DNA from: Alkalihalobacillus sp047302405
GTDB taxonomy: Bacteria; Bacillota; Bacilli; Bacillales; Bacillaceae_D
Assembly (NCBI RefSeq): GCF_047302405.1
Contig: NZ_CP154853.1
Span: 3,534,001-3,598,000 of the forward strand
Length of the DNA: 64,000 nt
Reading direction: 5' to 3'
In this document: positions 1 to 8,759 of the stretch, one piece after another
How the letters are laid out: each line of letters starts with the position of its first letter
How positions within the stretch are numbered: the first letter of the stretch is position 1
The notes under the pieces: generated by a model
Seen by the model: only the letters and a program-made list of their open reading frames with translations
Told to the model about the DNA's origin: nothing
Database searches by the model: none
Made by a program: the position numbers and the translations under genes

Positions 1-1071
1 CTCAGACAAATAATCGATCATCCCTAGAAATTCACCAGGGTAAAATAAATGAGGAAAAACAGCTCTTTCGTCATCTACAAATGAAATCGTTGTTGTTAAC
101 TGTTCAAACTCAACGGCCTCTGAGTTCCGTCCATAACCGCCTACAATCGTATTAAATCCATTCTCCGGCTCAGGAGTTCCTACTTCCCAACCATGGCCCG
201 TATAAAAATCCTTCGTTTCGCCGCGCCAATAATGGCTCCTCGTTGTCTCAGCGTGGAATAAAGGTGTCGTATCCTGAACGAACCCTCCTCCTAAACGGGT
301 ATCGTTTGCTCCATACCCAATTTTTTGGGTCGCTCCACCTCCTGAACTAAGCCCTACCATCTGGCGTAAAGCCGGGACAGGATCATCCCATTGTGATTCG
401 TATTTCGGTAACAAGATTCCAAACGTACTCGCTATCACTAGTAAAACCACCATCAGCATGACGAGACGCTTTGGCACATCTTTCGAAAACGAAAGCCATT
501 TCTCTTTATCAATCATTCGATAAATCGATGATAAGCCAACAAGTAAGAAGCCAATAATAAACGTTCGAATAATCGCAAAAGTAGCATCATATACCGTAAA
601 TGTATCAATCACTGCTATGTAAATAACCGTAAATATAAAAAAGAATAAAATTCGTCTAACAATAACAGTCCAATAAAAGAGCAAATAACTTAATATCGCC
701 AATAATAAAAAGAATAAAAAACTTCTAAACATATCGGTTAATTCATACCATTGCCCACTAAAAATCGCTCCTATATTGACACTTAAATCTCGAATAATGA
801 TTCCTACCCATCCTAATGAAAAGAAAGAATCATCAAAGAACATAATATTTAAGCCCACTATGATGGTCGTGACTTTTAATCCTAATGAAAGGTAAAGTGG
901 CAACTGACAAAATGTAATTGCAAAAAAGAGAGCAGTCACGATAAGAAAAATAAAGATATAACCCGTATTCGCAATATGTGGTAAAGGCAAAATCCATTCT
1001 GCCAATAGAAGAAAACTTAAACCATAAAGGAGGAAGTCCCTACCAAGTTCGATTTTCTTTTTTCCAAACAT
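1..1071 (-). CDS. Transglutaminase-like membrane protein (TgpA/DUF3488 type), N-terminal part only
   Basis: The frame is open from an ATG at 1071 to the window edge, giving 357 codons without a stop; the C-terminus lies outside. The SD GGGGGTAGG precedes the ATG. The first ~200 residues are very hydrophobic with several membrane segments, followed by an extracytoplasmic stretch containing HYWRGETKDFYTGHGW, typical of the region before the transglutaminase core in TgpA-like proteins. The catalytic core is not visible. It follows the DUF58 and MoxR genes with a gap of 33 bases, the usual order of this three-gene operon. The family call rests on the visible part plus synteny; the substrate is unknown. 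Confidence 0.85.
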   Translation of the reverse strand, partial: MFGKKKIELGRDFLLYGLSFLLLAEWILPLPHIANTGYIFIFLIVTALFFAITFCQLPLYLSLGLKVTTIIVGLNIMFFDDSFFSLGWVGIIIRDLSVNIGAIFSGQWYELTDMFRSFLFFLLLAILSYLLFYWTVIVRRILFFFIFTVIYIAVIDTFTVYDATFAIIRTFIIGFLLVGLSSIYRMIDKEKWLSFSKDVPKRLVMLMVVLLVIASTFGILLPKYESQWDDPVPALRQMVGLSSGGGATQKIGYGANDTRLGGGFVQDTTPLFHAETTRSHYWRGETKDFYTGHGWEVGTPEPENGFNTIVGGYGRNSEAVEFEQLTTTISFVDDERAVFPHLFYPGEFLGMIDYLSE

Positions 1072-1104
1072 GTTGAGCCCTACCCCCTTCCCAAAATAAA
1101 CAAT

Positions 1105-2259
1105 TTACAACTGAACAATATGAGTTTTGATTCCGAGTCTTTCCAAATCATTGATCATCCATTGATTACGCCCGTTGTTTCGAACTAAACAAACTTGAAG
1201 CGAAATTTGCTGCTGCCTTAACTTTTCAAATGCCGGGAGCATGTCTTTACTTAATTCAGCACAAACAAAATAAACGGTCGCTCCTCTCCATTGTTCATAA
1301 ACACTTCCAAAAGTCAGTACCTTACCTGTTCCTTCAATTTGTGCTAACAACTCTAAACCCTTATACAATTGATTGGATGAAACAACACGCGAGACCCAAT
1401 CATCTAGTCGAACAGCAAGCTGAACAGAACCTTGACTCTCCATAAAAGTAACGAGTAAGGAAGCGGTTAGTTCAATTGATTTTTCGAACATTTCTTCTGT
1501 CTGTGCAGACAAATAAGGATCAAAAGCAATGACAATACCTTCACCACGAAAGGATTCAAATTCCTTTGTCATTAATTGTGTCGAACGAGCCGATTGTTTC
1601 CAGTCAATACTCGTTAATCGATCACCTGGAATGTATTGACGAACACTCGATAGATTTCGTTCCTCCCCTAATTCCTTCGCTCTTAGTTTTCCCTCAATCG
1701 ATTCCACTTGTTTTCCATGTGGCACTTCTCTAATTTTTTGGTAACGTGGATAAACATTGACGATCGTTTCACTTACAATCGCTTTTCTTTTTTCAAAAAA
1801 ACCAAATAAATCACCAAAGATTAGCTCCACTTTATCAAACTCGTATTGACCCCGTTTAACATTATGAATCGAATACCGATATTGAAACTTTTTTTGAAAA
1901 GAAAAGAAAAAGAAAGCACTAGGGTTTTGAACCTCACCTAAGTCGGCTGACACGTGATCAAACACATGCATATAAAAGAATGGCTGGAAAGAAGACTTTC
2001 TCACCGTAACCGTTACGAGCAAGTCATCCCCACCTTTGGCTACAGTAGGTTGAATCACACGCTCAACCTTAAAACCCTTAACTGGGAGCAACGACATGAG
2101 CAACGTGAGGCCTAATACCGTGATCGTACTATAAAATAAGAACCAACTGACAAACCCACCTTGAAACATCGCATAAATCAAAACGATCATAGCCACTAAA
2201 AGGAACAAAATGTATTTTAAAATCTCCTTTAATGTTTGTTTCATTCCTCGCCTGTTCAC
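1105..2259 (-). CDS. DUF58 domain protein
   Basis: A protein of 384 residues with two N-terminal membrane segments (about residues 14-57), a beta-rich middle, and the DUF58 signature around residues 200-235 (IPGDRLTSIDWKQSARS), followed by a von Willebrand A-like fold. DUF58 proteins normally partner a MoxR AAA+ ATPase and a transglutaminase-like membrane protein, and exactly those genes flank it. Its start overlaps the stop of the MoxR gene by four bases (ATGA), indicating translational coupling. The biochemical role of the family is not settled; a function in envelope or complex assembly is inference. Confidence 0.9.
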   Translation of the reverse strand: MNRRGMKQTLKEILKYILFLLVAMIVLIYAMFQGGFVSWFLFYSTITVLGLTLLMSLLPVKGFKVERVIQPTVAKGGDDLLVTVTVRKSSFQPFFYMHVFDHVSADLGEVQNPSAFFFFSFQKKFQYRYSIHNVKRGQYEFDKVELIFGDLFGFFEKRKAIVSETIVNVYPRYQKIREVPHGKQVESIEGKLRAKELGEERNLSSVRQYIPGDRLTSIDWKQSARSTQLMTKEFESFRGEGIVIAFDPYLSAQTEEMFEKSIELTASLLVTFMESQGSVQLAVRLDDWVSRVVSSNQLYKGLELLAQIEGTGKVLTFGSVYEQWRGATVYFVCAELSKDMLPAFEKLRQQQISLQVCLVRNNGRNQWMINDLERLGIKTHIVQL

Positions 2260-3212
2260 GATGTCGTTAACCTTCTTCTCGCTACTGGGACTTCTACGCG
2301 TTTTAAAATATCCTTCACAATATGCTCCACGGTAATATTGGCCATTTTTGCATCCGTACTTAATATAATCCGATGAGAGAGCACATTCATGGCTAAATAC
2401 TGTACATCATCGGGGATGACGTAATCTCGGCCTTGAATTAAAGCATACGCTTGAGCAGCTTTCATTAAAGCGATCGTTCCACGCGGACTGACACCTAGCT
2501 CTACCGAACGATGCTCTCTCGTTGCATGTGTTAAACGCACAATATAGGTTTTAACATGGACATCAACTAGTACTTCCCCTACTTGTTTTTGCAAAGCGAG
2601 CACTTGCTCAGTAGAAATGACCGAATCAATTTCTTCTATTAGTAGCCCTTCATCTATCCGCCTTAACATTTCTAATTCTTCATTAACGCTCGGATAACCA
2701 ATTTGAAGTTTTATTAAAAAACGGTCTAATTGAGCTTCTGGCAACGGAAAGGTTCCTGCATATTCAACTGGGTTTTGGGTTGCCATTACAAAGAAAGGCT
2801 TTTGCAGGACTCTCGTTTCGCCATCAACAGTAATACTTGCTTCTTCTAAAGATTCCAATAAAGCGGCTTGTGTTTTGGGTGAGGTACGGTTAATCTCATC
2901 TGCTAATACGATATTCGCCATAATCGGCCCCGGTCGGAAGGTAAAGCTTTGTGTTTGTTGATTATAGATGGAAACTCCCGTTACATCTGAGGGTAATAAA
3001 TCAGGGGTGAATTGAATTCGCTTAAATTCAGCTCCAACCGAACGTGCCATCGATTTTACAAGCATCGTTTTCCCTACTCCTGGAACATCCTCCAATAAAA
3101 CATGACCATCTGCCATTAAAGCAACTAAACATAATTCAATTTCTTTCCTCTTCCCTACAACCACTTTTTCTATATTATTTATGACCTTTTCGATTTGGTG
3201 TAATGTTGTCAT
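2256..3212 (-). CDS. MoxR-family AAA+ ATPase
   Basis: A cytoplasmic AAA+ ATPase of 318 residues. It shows Walker A (EDVPGVGKT, about residue 40), Walker B with LADEINR, and sensor-1 region ATQNP, all diagnostic of MoxR. I place the start at the ATG at 3212, preceded by GGAGG five bases upstream; a TTG 13 codons earlier has no comparable SD. First gene of the MoxR-DUF58-transglutaminase operon. MoxR ATPases act as chaperone-like factors for assembly or activation of partner complexes; the partner here is presumably the two downstream products. Confidence 0.93.
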   Translation of the reverse strand: MTTLHQIEKVINNIEKVVVGKRKEIELCLVALMADGHVLLEDVPGVGKTMLVKSMARSVGAEFKRIQFTPDLLPSDVTGVSIYNQQTQSFTFRPGPIMANIVLADEINRTSPKTQAALLESLEEASITVDGETRVLQKPFFVMATQNPVEYAGTFPLPEAQLDRFLIKLQIGYPSVNEELEMLRRIDEGLLIEEIDSVISTEQVLALQKQVGEVLVDVHVKTYIVRLTHATREHRSVELGVSPRGTIALMKAAQAYALIQGRDYVIPDDVQYLAMNVLSHRIILSTDAKMANITVEHIVKDILKRVEVPVARRRLTTS

Positions 3213-3485
3213 CCGTGCCTCCATTTCTCCTTGTCCAATATTCAAAGTCAAAATCCAATCAATCTATACATACTTTTATGCCTTTAATAGACTTATTCTA
3301 AAAATCCTACTAATCTCCCAGAGACTATATTCTACAAAAAGTGAGTAAAACCTACCTTTTTCCCCTTTTTTATTTTGGAGTACTTCCATAATACCATTTG
3401 TGATAGAGGTCATGCCAACATTTACAAAAAATTCAAAATAGTGATTTCGTATAAAAGGGCAGCTACTTAAAAACGCCTGTTTATT

Positions 3486-3594
3486 CGCACCGTAATTGGA
3501 GGCACTCTCTTTTTTCATTACCTATTCCCCTTTTTTCGCACCATAATTGGAGACACTCTTCCTTTTCATTACCTATCCACGTTTATAGGTAATG
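3486..3594. repeat. 51-bp tandem duplication plus adjoining inverted repeat in an intergenic region
   Basis: Two imperfect copies start at 3486 and 3537 (both open with CGCACC.TAATTGGAG.CACTCT). On the minus strand each copy contains a short frame beginning MKRKSVSNYGAKK or MKKESASNYGANK; the first ends after 15 codons. Next to the second copy is a 10-bp perfect inverted repeat, CATTACCTAT (3567-3576) and ATAGGTAATG (3585-3594). The rest of 3213-3680 holds no convincing gene; an 80-codon frame over the first copy lacks recognisable domains and looks fortuitous. Confidence 0.6.
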
Positions 3595-3682
3595 TTTAAC
3601 TAACGGACGGGAGCCTGCGAGCCTTTTTAACTTTGATTATTTGATTAGCAGTGTATTTCCCACTTTCTACCTTTAAAAACAC

Positions 3683-3733
3683 AAAAAAGCCGCCCTCATA
3701 AGATTATTTTCATAACCTTATGGGACAGCCTTT
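3683..3733 (-). terminator. Intrinsic terminator of the ABC exporter operon
   Basis: On the minus strand a stem of about 14 bp (one bulged A) between GGCTGTCCCATAAG and CTTATGAGGGCGGC is followed by six T. It lies about 60 bases past the stop of the YheH-like gene. Confidence 0.85.
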
Positions 3734-3794
3734 TATGAGAATGCTATTTCAATCAATTTTCTTTCTGTTCCAAGTTTATTAAAGATTAGAACCC

Positions 3795-5816
3795 TTAACC
3801 TACTTTGCTTTCTTCTTTTACTTGCTGCTGAAGCTGATACATTTTCGCATAATTTTGTTCGAGCTCCATTAACTCATCATGTGTACCTTGTTCAACGATT
3901 CTTCCTTTATCGAGCACAAGAATTTGATCAGCGTTTTTAATCGTCGATAGACGGTGGGCAATAATAAAAGTCGTACGCCCTTCTTTTAATGTATCCATCG
4001 CTTTTTGAATAATGGTTTCCGTCTCCGTATCGATATTCGATGTTGCTTCATCTAAAACAAGAATCGCAGGATTGACAACTAATGCTCTGGCAAAGCTAAT
4101 TAACTGTCTTTCCCCACTTGATAAAGTACTTCCTTTTTCTTTTACTTCTTCTTCCAAAATATTATCCAGTCGTGAAAAGACTTGTTTGCCACCAACTAAT
4201 TCTAAGGCATGCTCCACTTCTTCTCTCGTAATATCATTTCGATTTAACGTAATATTCGTTTCGATCGTCCCCGTAAACAAATATGGTTCCTGCAACACAA
4301 TCCCCATGTGCTCACGTAATGTCTGACGTGGAATGTCCTTAATATCTTGACCATCTAACCTTATGGCCCCTTTTTGACAATCATAAAAACGAAATAAAAG
4401 ATTCATGATTGAACTTTTCCCTGAACCAGTATGACCAACTAAAGCGATCGTCTGACCAGGTTTTGCGGTGAAGGATAAATGTTTCAAGACGTATTCATCT
4501 TCTTTATAGCTGAAGCTTACATCATCAAATGTAATTTCACCTTTTGGACGCTTCATAACTTCTTCTGCTACATCTTCGCCTTCTTTATCCATAAGTTCAA
4601 AGACACGTTCCCCAGCGACACGAGCTTGCTCTAAGTTTGCTAACTGGTTCACAATACGGTTAATCGGTTCAAATAAACGGTTAATATAATCAACAAACGC
4701 GTAGAGAACACCTAATGTTAAAACAGCCCCAACACCCGTTTGAGCTCCTCCTAGAAACCAGATTAACCCAACCATAATCATGTTTCGAAGCACAGCTGTT
4801 AAATTATGTGACGTTAAAGAATTTAAACGTAGCATCTTATTCTGAGCCGTAAAATGCTGATCATTCAATTTGCCAAAGGTTTTTTCGCGACCTTTTTCTT
4901 TACGAAAGGCTTGAATGATCTCCATCCCTTGAATCGATTCATTTAACGACGCATTAATCTCACTATTTTTCGAACGAATTTCATGATTATATTTAGACGC
5001 AAACTTACGGTAGAGCACAACCCAGACCCATAATATCGGGATAAGAACGAGTGCCCCTGCCGCTAACCTAGCATCTAAAAGGAATAATGCCGTATAAATC
5101 CCAATCATATAAATTACACTTGAGAAGAAATTTGCTAACACGGCGACATATAACTCTCGTACGGCTTCCGTGTCATTTGTAACGCGCGCAACGACCTTAC
5201 CAGCCGGCAAATTATCAAAAAAACGAACAGGTAAACGGGATAGATGGTTAAATACATCCGTCCGCAGCTTTTGAATAATTCGATTCGCAGCCTTTTGTAA
5301 ATAAAAACGTTGACCATATTGGAAGAACGAAGCAAAAATGATTAAGCCTAAATAAAATAAAAGCCAATACACAACCGGCATAATTTCCGGTCTATAAAAA
5401 TCCATCACTTCCGAAGCAGATAATGCAACCGCTTCAGAAACAAAAGTGTCATCAGCATTTGTAATCGTCAGTTCTCCGTTTTCAAAACTCTTTTCACCAT
5501 CAAACGGGATAAGCTGGTTAGTGACGTAAAAATTTAAACCAATTTGTACGATTTGAATCGTATCCCCCCTATCACTTCCCTCTGATAGTCGAGATTCACG
5601 TATATACCATGTATCATTATATAAAACAGCCTGTTCCTGCTCGACCGTTTCAATCCAAGGCTCCTCTATCCCCATAATATGATTATCAATAATCGTCTTT
5701 GCAATAAAAGGACCTGTTAGCTCTGCCGCCACACTGACAGATAATAAGATGAGAGCAAAAATGATCGTTTTTTTACTCGAAAGGGCGTATTGATAAAGTC
5801 TTTTTCCTACTGTCAT
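3795..5816 (-). CDS. yheH: Heterodimeric ABC multidrug exporter subunit, YheH/BmrD type
   Basis: This 673-residue half-transporter has a transmembrane domain with a large extracytoplasmic insertion between the first two membrane helices (about residues 35-150, as in YheH/BmrD) and a C-terminal nucleotide-binding domain. Walker A is GHTGSGKSS, the signature is LSSGERQ, and Walker B LVLDEATSNID keeps the catalytic Glu. Length equals that of B. subtilis YheH as I remember it. Its start overlaps the stop of the YheI-like gene by four bases, so the two are translationally coupled and should form a heterodimer exporting hydrophobic drugs. Strong family match; actual substrates cannot be read from sequence. 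Confidence 0.93.
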   Translation of the reverse strand: MTVGKRLYQYALSSKKTIIFALILLSVSVAAELTGPFIAKTIIDNHIMGIEEPWIETVEQEQAVLYNDTWYIRESRLSEGSDRGDTIQIVQIGLNFYVTNQLIPFDGEKSFENGELTITNADDTFVSEAVALSASEVMDFYRPEIMPVVYWLLFYLGLIIFASFFQYGQRFYLQKAANRIIQKLRTDVFNHLSRLPVRFFDNLPAGKVVARVTNDTEAVRELYVAVLANFFSSVIYMIGIYTALFLLDARLAAGALVLIPILWVWVVLYRKFASKYNHEIRSKNSEINASLNESIQGMEIIQAFRKEKGREKTFGKLNDQHFTAQNKMLRLNSLTSHNLTAVLRNMIMVGLIWFLGGAQTGVGAVLTLGVLYAFVDYINRLFEPINRIVNQLANLEQARVAGERVFELMDKEGEDVAEEVMKRPKGEITFDDVSFSYKEDEYVLKHLSFTAKPGQTIALVGHTGSGKSSIMNLLFRFYDCQKGAIRLDGQDIKDIPRQTLREHMGIVLQEPYLFTGTIETNITLNRNDITREEVEHALELVGGKQVFSRLDNILEEEVKEKGSTLSSGERQLISFARALVVNPAILVLDEATSNIDTETETIIQKAMDTLKEGRTTFIIAHRLSTIKNADQILVLDKGRIVEQGTHDELMELEQNYAKMYQLQQQVKEESKVG

Positions 5817-7564
5817 GCAAGAGCACCCCCTCCTGTAGATAATGTCTGTCTATCAACTTGTGTTTTGTACCAACCATTTTGTTGAATAAGTTGTTCATGT
5901 GTTCCTTGTTCTACCACTTTCCCATCATCAAACACAAGGATTAAGTCGGCATGCTCAACCGCAGACATACGGTGCGTTGTAATAATCGTTGTTTTCCCTT
6001 TACGCTCTTCTTGAATATTTTTGACGATTAAAGCTTCCGTTTTGGCATCAACAGCTGACAATGAATCGTCCAAAATCAATATTTCAGGGTCTGATATCAA
6101 GGCTCTAGCAATTGAAATTCGTTGCTTCTGGCCTCCAGATAAAGCCACTCCTTTTTCTCCAACAAGTGTTTCCAATCCCTCTGGCAAAAAGGCTAAATCT
6201 TGTTCAAAAGCAGAGAGACGAATCGCCTTCTCAAGATCTTCCTCCGATGCACCATCTTTTCCAACTAATATGTTTTCTTCGACACTTTGAGAAAATAAAA
6301 TATGCTCTTGTGGCACATAGCCGATCCAAGATCGAACTTGTTCCTTCGTTTGATCAGCGATTGAATGCTCCCCAACTTTAATGGTTCCTTGACCCATCGG
6401 ATAAAACTTTAATAATTGCTTTACAAAGGTCGTTTTCCCACTACCCGTCCTGCCGACAACTCCAATCGTTTCACCAGAATGAGCCAATGCCGAAACATCC
6501 TGAAGCTGTGCATGCTTAGTGGATGGGTATTTAAATGTAACATCATTAAAATTGATTTTGTCAGGGTATGGCTGGATAGCAGCATTTACCGGATCGACAA
6601 CATCTTGTTTGATCGCTAGTGTTTGATTAACACGATCTAAAGATGCACTTCCCCGTTGCAAAATATTTATAAGCTCCCCTACTGCAAACATTGGCCAAAT
6701 CATCATCCCTAAATAAATGTTAAATGTGACAAGTTGACCTAATGAAATTTGTTGTTGAAACACTAGGTAAGAACCGTAACCAATTCCTATTACATAACTC
6801 ATCCCCACTAAAATATTTATCACGGGTTCAAATAATGCATCCGTTTTAGCCACTTGAAGATTCTTTTTATACACATCTTCGCTCATATCTCGGAATTTCT
6901 TTTCATCAAGGCGTTCTTTCCGAAACGCTCGAATGACTCTCATCCCTGCAACCGATTCTAGAACACGGTCATTTAACTTACCAAAGGCATCTTGTGCAGA
7001 TGTGAATCGAGTATGAATTTGCTTTCCTAAAATTGAAATAAAAATAGCCATAATCGGTAACGGTAAAATCGCTGCGAGCGTTAATTTCCAATCTACTAAA
7101 ATACACATCGCTACTAAAACCGTTAACATAAAGACACTCGAATCAACTAACGTCAAAATTCCAAAACCAGCCGTCATCGAAACAGCCTTTAAATCATTTG
7201 TTCCTCTCGCCATTAAATCGCCCGTTCTTTGCTTTTCATAGAACGGTGGATCCATTTTTAATAAATGTCTCATAAACGTTTTCCGAAGCTTCCTTTCTAG
7301 GACAAAGGCACCTCCAAATAACTTAGACATCCATATATACGTAAAGCCATAACTGACAATCGTCACAATGACAAATACCCCAATGAGTGTCCAAAAAACA
7401 GACCCACTTAATTGACCCATTTGAAAATAATCAATCGCCCGCCCAATTAAACTTGGTGGGATAATATCAATAATTCCAACTAGTATTAGAAGCAATAAGG
7501 CAATCGTATACCTCCGCCACTCTTCTTTAAAAAACCATGATAATTGTTTAAAAATCCTAAACAT
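5813..7564 (-). CDS. yheI: Heterodimeric ABC multidrug exporter subunit, YheI/BmrC type
   Basis: A 583-residue half-transporter: six membrane helices, then a nucleotide-binding domain with Walker A GRTGSGKTT, signature LSGGQKQR and Walker B ILILDDSLSAVD. The residue after the Walker B Asp is Asp rather than the catalytic Glu, so this subunit carries the degenerate site expected of the BmrC partner while the YheH-like subunit keeps the active Glu. The ATG at 7564 is chosen because GAGGGAGG stands seven bases upstream; the earlier in-frame TTG has no separate SD. It is preceded by an unusual leader with mini-ORFs and a terminator (7589-7901), suggesting drug-responsive attenuation. Confidence 0.93.
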   Translation of the reverse strand: MFRIFKQLSWFFKEEWRRYTIALLLLILVGIIDIIPPSLIGRAIDYFQMGQLSGSVFWTLIGVFVIVTIVSYGFTYIWMSKLFGGAFVLERKLRKTFMRHLLKMDPPFYEKQRTGDLMARGTNDLKAVSMTAGFGILTLVDSSVFMLTVLVAMCILVDWKLTLAAILPLPIMAIFISILGKQIHTRFTSAQDAFGKLNDRVLESVAGMRVIRAFRKERLDEKKFRDMSEDVYKKNLQVAKTDALFEPVINILVGMSYVIGIGYGSYLVFQQQISLGQLVTFNIYLGMMIWPMFAVGELINILQRGSASLDRVNQTLAIKQDVVDPVNAAIQPYPDKINFNDVTFKYPSTKHAQLQDVSALAHSGETIGVVGRTGSGKTTFVKQLLKFYPMGQGTIKVGEHSIADQTKEQVRSWIGYVPQEHILFSQSVEENILVGKDGASEEDLEKAIRLSAFEQDLAFLPEGLETLVGEKGVALSGGQKQRISIARALISDPEILILDDSLSAVDAKTEALIVKNIQEERKGKTTIITTHRMSAVEHADLILVFDDGKVVEQGTHEQLIQQNGWYKTQVDRQTLSTGGGALA

Positions 7565-7588
7565 CCAATTTCCTCCCTCTTCGTTCAA

Positions 7589-7645
7589 CTAACCGCCTTC
7601 TAACTCTCCCATTGATAAGATTTGAGCTCTAGGCACTATCATCAT
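7589..7645 (-). CDS. Leader mini-ORF immediately upstream of the exporter genes (18 aa)
   Basis: The frame starts at tandem ATGs (7645, 7642) behind the very strong SD AAGGAGGAGAAGG and reads MMIVPRAQILSMGELEGG before TAG at 7589. It ends 24 bases before the exporter start, with the exporter SD just after its stop, which would suit translational coupling. It lies downstream of the leader terminator, so it is only transcribed when the terminator is bypassed. No family is recognisable; whether the peptide or only its translation matters is unknown. Confidence 0.5.
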   Translation of the reverse strand: MMIVPRAQILSMGELEGG

Positions 7646-7712
7646 CCTTCTCCTCCTTCGTTTACTTGATCAAACTCTGTATTCATACAGTAGGAGCCTT
7701 TTTCAGGCCAAC

Positions 7713-7744
7713 AAAAAAGCATACCGCTAGTCGCGATATGCTTT
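7713..7744 (-). terminator. Leader terminator (candidate attenuator) of the exporter operon
   Basis: On the minus strand the stem AAAGCATA / TATGCTTT, extended by three inner pairs, is followed by a run of T, about 150 bases before the first exporter gene. The sequence CTAGTCG (minus strand, 7791-7785) inside the preceding mini-ORF is perfectly complementary to CGACTAG in the terminator apex (minus strand, 7733-7727), so a competing antiterminator can be drawn. Confidence 0.75.
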
Positions 7745-7746
7745 GC

Positions 7747-7806
7747 TCACCATAAACAAATAGCACAATCAATAAAATAAACGACGACTAGGAAGCCGCC
7801 CTCCAT
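7747..7806 (-). CDS. Second leader mini-ORF (19 aa) overlapping the antiterminator arm
   Basis: ATG at 7806 opens a frame reading MEGGFLVVVYFIDCAICLW with TGA at 7747, ending three bases before the terminator stem. The SD is weak (GGGG about ten bases upstream). Its 5' codons contain the CTAGTCG element that can pair with the terminator, so a ribosome on this frame would decide between the two folds. Assignment as a true leader peptide is inference from position. Confidence 0.4.
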   Translation of the reverse strand: MEGGFLVVVYFIDCAICLW

Positions 7807-7817
7807 TATACAAACCC

Positions 7818-7901
7818 CTATTGGTGTATACAAAGAAAAGGAGACGGCACTTTTATACAGTTGTGATAATGAAATTGATCAAATGTAATGAATGTACGCA
7901 T
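7818..7901 (-). CDS. First leader mini-ORF (27 aa) of the exporter operon
   Basis: ATG at 7901 follows the near-perfect SD AAAGGAGGAG at good spacing and opens a 27-codon frame, beginning MRTFITFDQFHYHN and ending PFLCIHQ, with TAG at 7818. It lies between a plausible sigma-A promoter and the leader terminator. In B. subtilis the homologous exporter genes are preceded by a short gene, bmrB, that mediates ribosome-dependent attenuation in response to antibiotics; by position this frame could play the same part. I cannot confirm sequence similarity to BmrB. Confidence 0.55.
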   Translation of the reverse strand: MRTFITFDQFHYHNCIKVPSPFLCIHQ

Positions 7902-7949
7902 TGTCCCGCTCCTCCTTTTCTAAAAATAATTAGTTTGATTACATTCAAA

Positions 7950-7978
7950 ATCTTAGCCGATATTTCCAACAATTGCAA
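7950..7978 (-). promoter_or_regulatory. Putative sigma-A promoter of the exporter leader
   Basis: Minus strand: TTGCAA (7978-7973), 17-base spacer, TAAGAT (7955-7950). Each hexamer matches four of six consensus positions; spacing is ideal, and the element lies about 50 bases before the first leader ORF. Confidence 0.5.
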
Positions 7979-8047
7979 GACGTTTTTTCATAATTTCGAA
8001 AAATATAAGTCCTTTTAGGTAAATACCCAATCTCATGACCGTCCTTC

Positions 8048-8077
8048 ACTCTTTAAGGTTGTCAACCATAAAATAAA
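8048..8077 (+). promoter_or_regulatory. Possible sigma-K promoter before the YjcZ-like gene
   Basis: AC at 8048-8049, a 17-base spacer and CATAAAATA (8067-8075) match the sigma-K pattern AC...CATAnnnTA, about 55 bases before the start of a probable sporulation gene. Confidence 0.4.
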
Positions 8078-8129
8078 CTACAAGAAGCTATGAGTTTCTT
8101 ACTGAAACAATAAAAGGTGGTGTTCATTC

Positions 8130-8330
8130 ATGGGATTTTATGGTGGCGGTTATACTCCATATAACTATTGTCCTCCTCCTCCACCTCCTCCTTGCTATGG
8201 TGGTGGCTACGGCGGTGGCTATGGTGGTGGCGGATTCGGTATTGCCATTGTGATCGTACTCTTCCTCTTCATCATTATCTGCTGCGGCGGTGGTGGCTTT
8301 GGAGGCGGCTATGGCGGAGGATACAAATAA
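8130..8330 (+). CDS. Small Gly/Tyr/Pro-rich YjcZ-like membrane protein, probable sporulation protein
   Basis: A 66-residue protein with three parts: an N-terminal Gly/Tyr and polyproline stretch (residues 1-35), one hydrophobic helix GFGIAIVIVLFLFIII (about 36-51), and a GGG-rich tail with Tyr. The GFxIxIVIVLFLFIII core resembles the small YjcZ/YhaL-like sporulation proteins of bacilli, although the flanking repeats are longer. Good SD (AAAGGTGGTG) and a strong terminator downstream make it a monocistronic gene. Assignment to sporulation rests on this resemblance and a possible sigma-K promoter; exact function unknown. Confidence 0.75.
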   Translation: MGFYGGGYTPYNYCPPPPPPPCYGGGYGGGYGGGGFGIAIVIVLFLFIIICCGGGGFGGGYGGGYK

Positions 8331-8415
8331 AACACCCCCATAGCGGCAAGAAAGCAAGCAAAAATGATCGTGTCAGCGAAAGAAACGAACTAAAGGAGAG
8401 AGACTTTTAAAAAAT

Positions 8416-8468
8416 GGGGCTGTCCCAAAAGGTGATGAAAATGACCTTTGAGGGTCCAGCCCCTTTTT
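8416..8468 (+). terminator. Intrinsic terminator after the YjcZ-like gene
   Basis: GGGGCTG (8416-8422) pairs with CAGCCCC (8457-8463), with inner pairing AAAGGT/ACCTTT, followed by six T. Confidence 0.85.
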
Positions 8469-8655
8469 TAATATTATCAAATGAAAGATCAGTCACCGCT
8501 CGAATAAGTTTCATTTTCTATCAAAAAAGACAAAAAGACTTCTTTCCAGATTATAATATGAATTAATTCGCTCTTCCTAAAACGTACGGGCCAGTGCGAC
8601 TACACTATTTTATTGCCATTCACAAATTTTTCGTATCCTTTTTCACTCAACAAAA

Positions 8656-8696
8656 GAGACTACTCAATGAGTCACATGACCTTTTAAAATAGTCTC
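8656..8696 (-). terminator. Probable terminator of the papain-like amidase gene
   Basis: Minus strand: GGAGACTA and TAGTCTC arms around a 27-base loop, then TTTTG. The loop is long, so this is a moderate call. Confidence 0.4.
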
Positions 8697-8759
8697 CATT
8701 ATTTTAACTATATCTTTTAATATGACTTGATACCTTTTCACTAACCCATTGCCCATTTC

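Noticed and set aside
3276..3518. 80-codon minus-strand frame over the tandem repeat
   Set aside because: No recognisable domain, low-complexity ending and start inside a duplicated non-coding repeat.
8124..8357. 77-codon frame antisense to the Gly-rich YjcZ-like gene
   Set aside because: Thr/Ala/Arg runs are complements of Gly/Tyr codons; the plus-strand frame has the SD and terminator.
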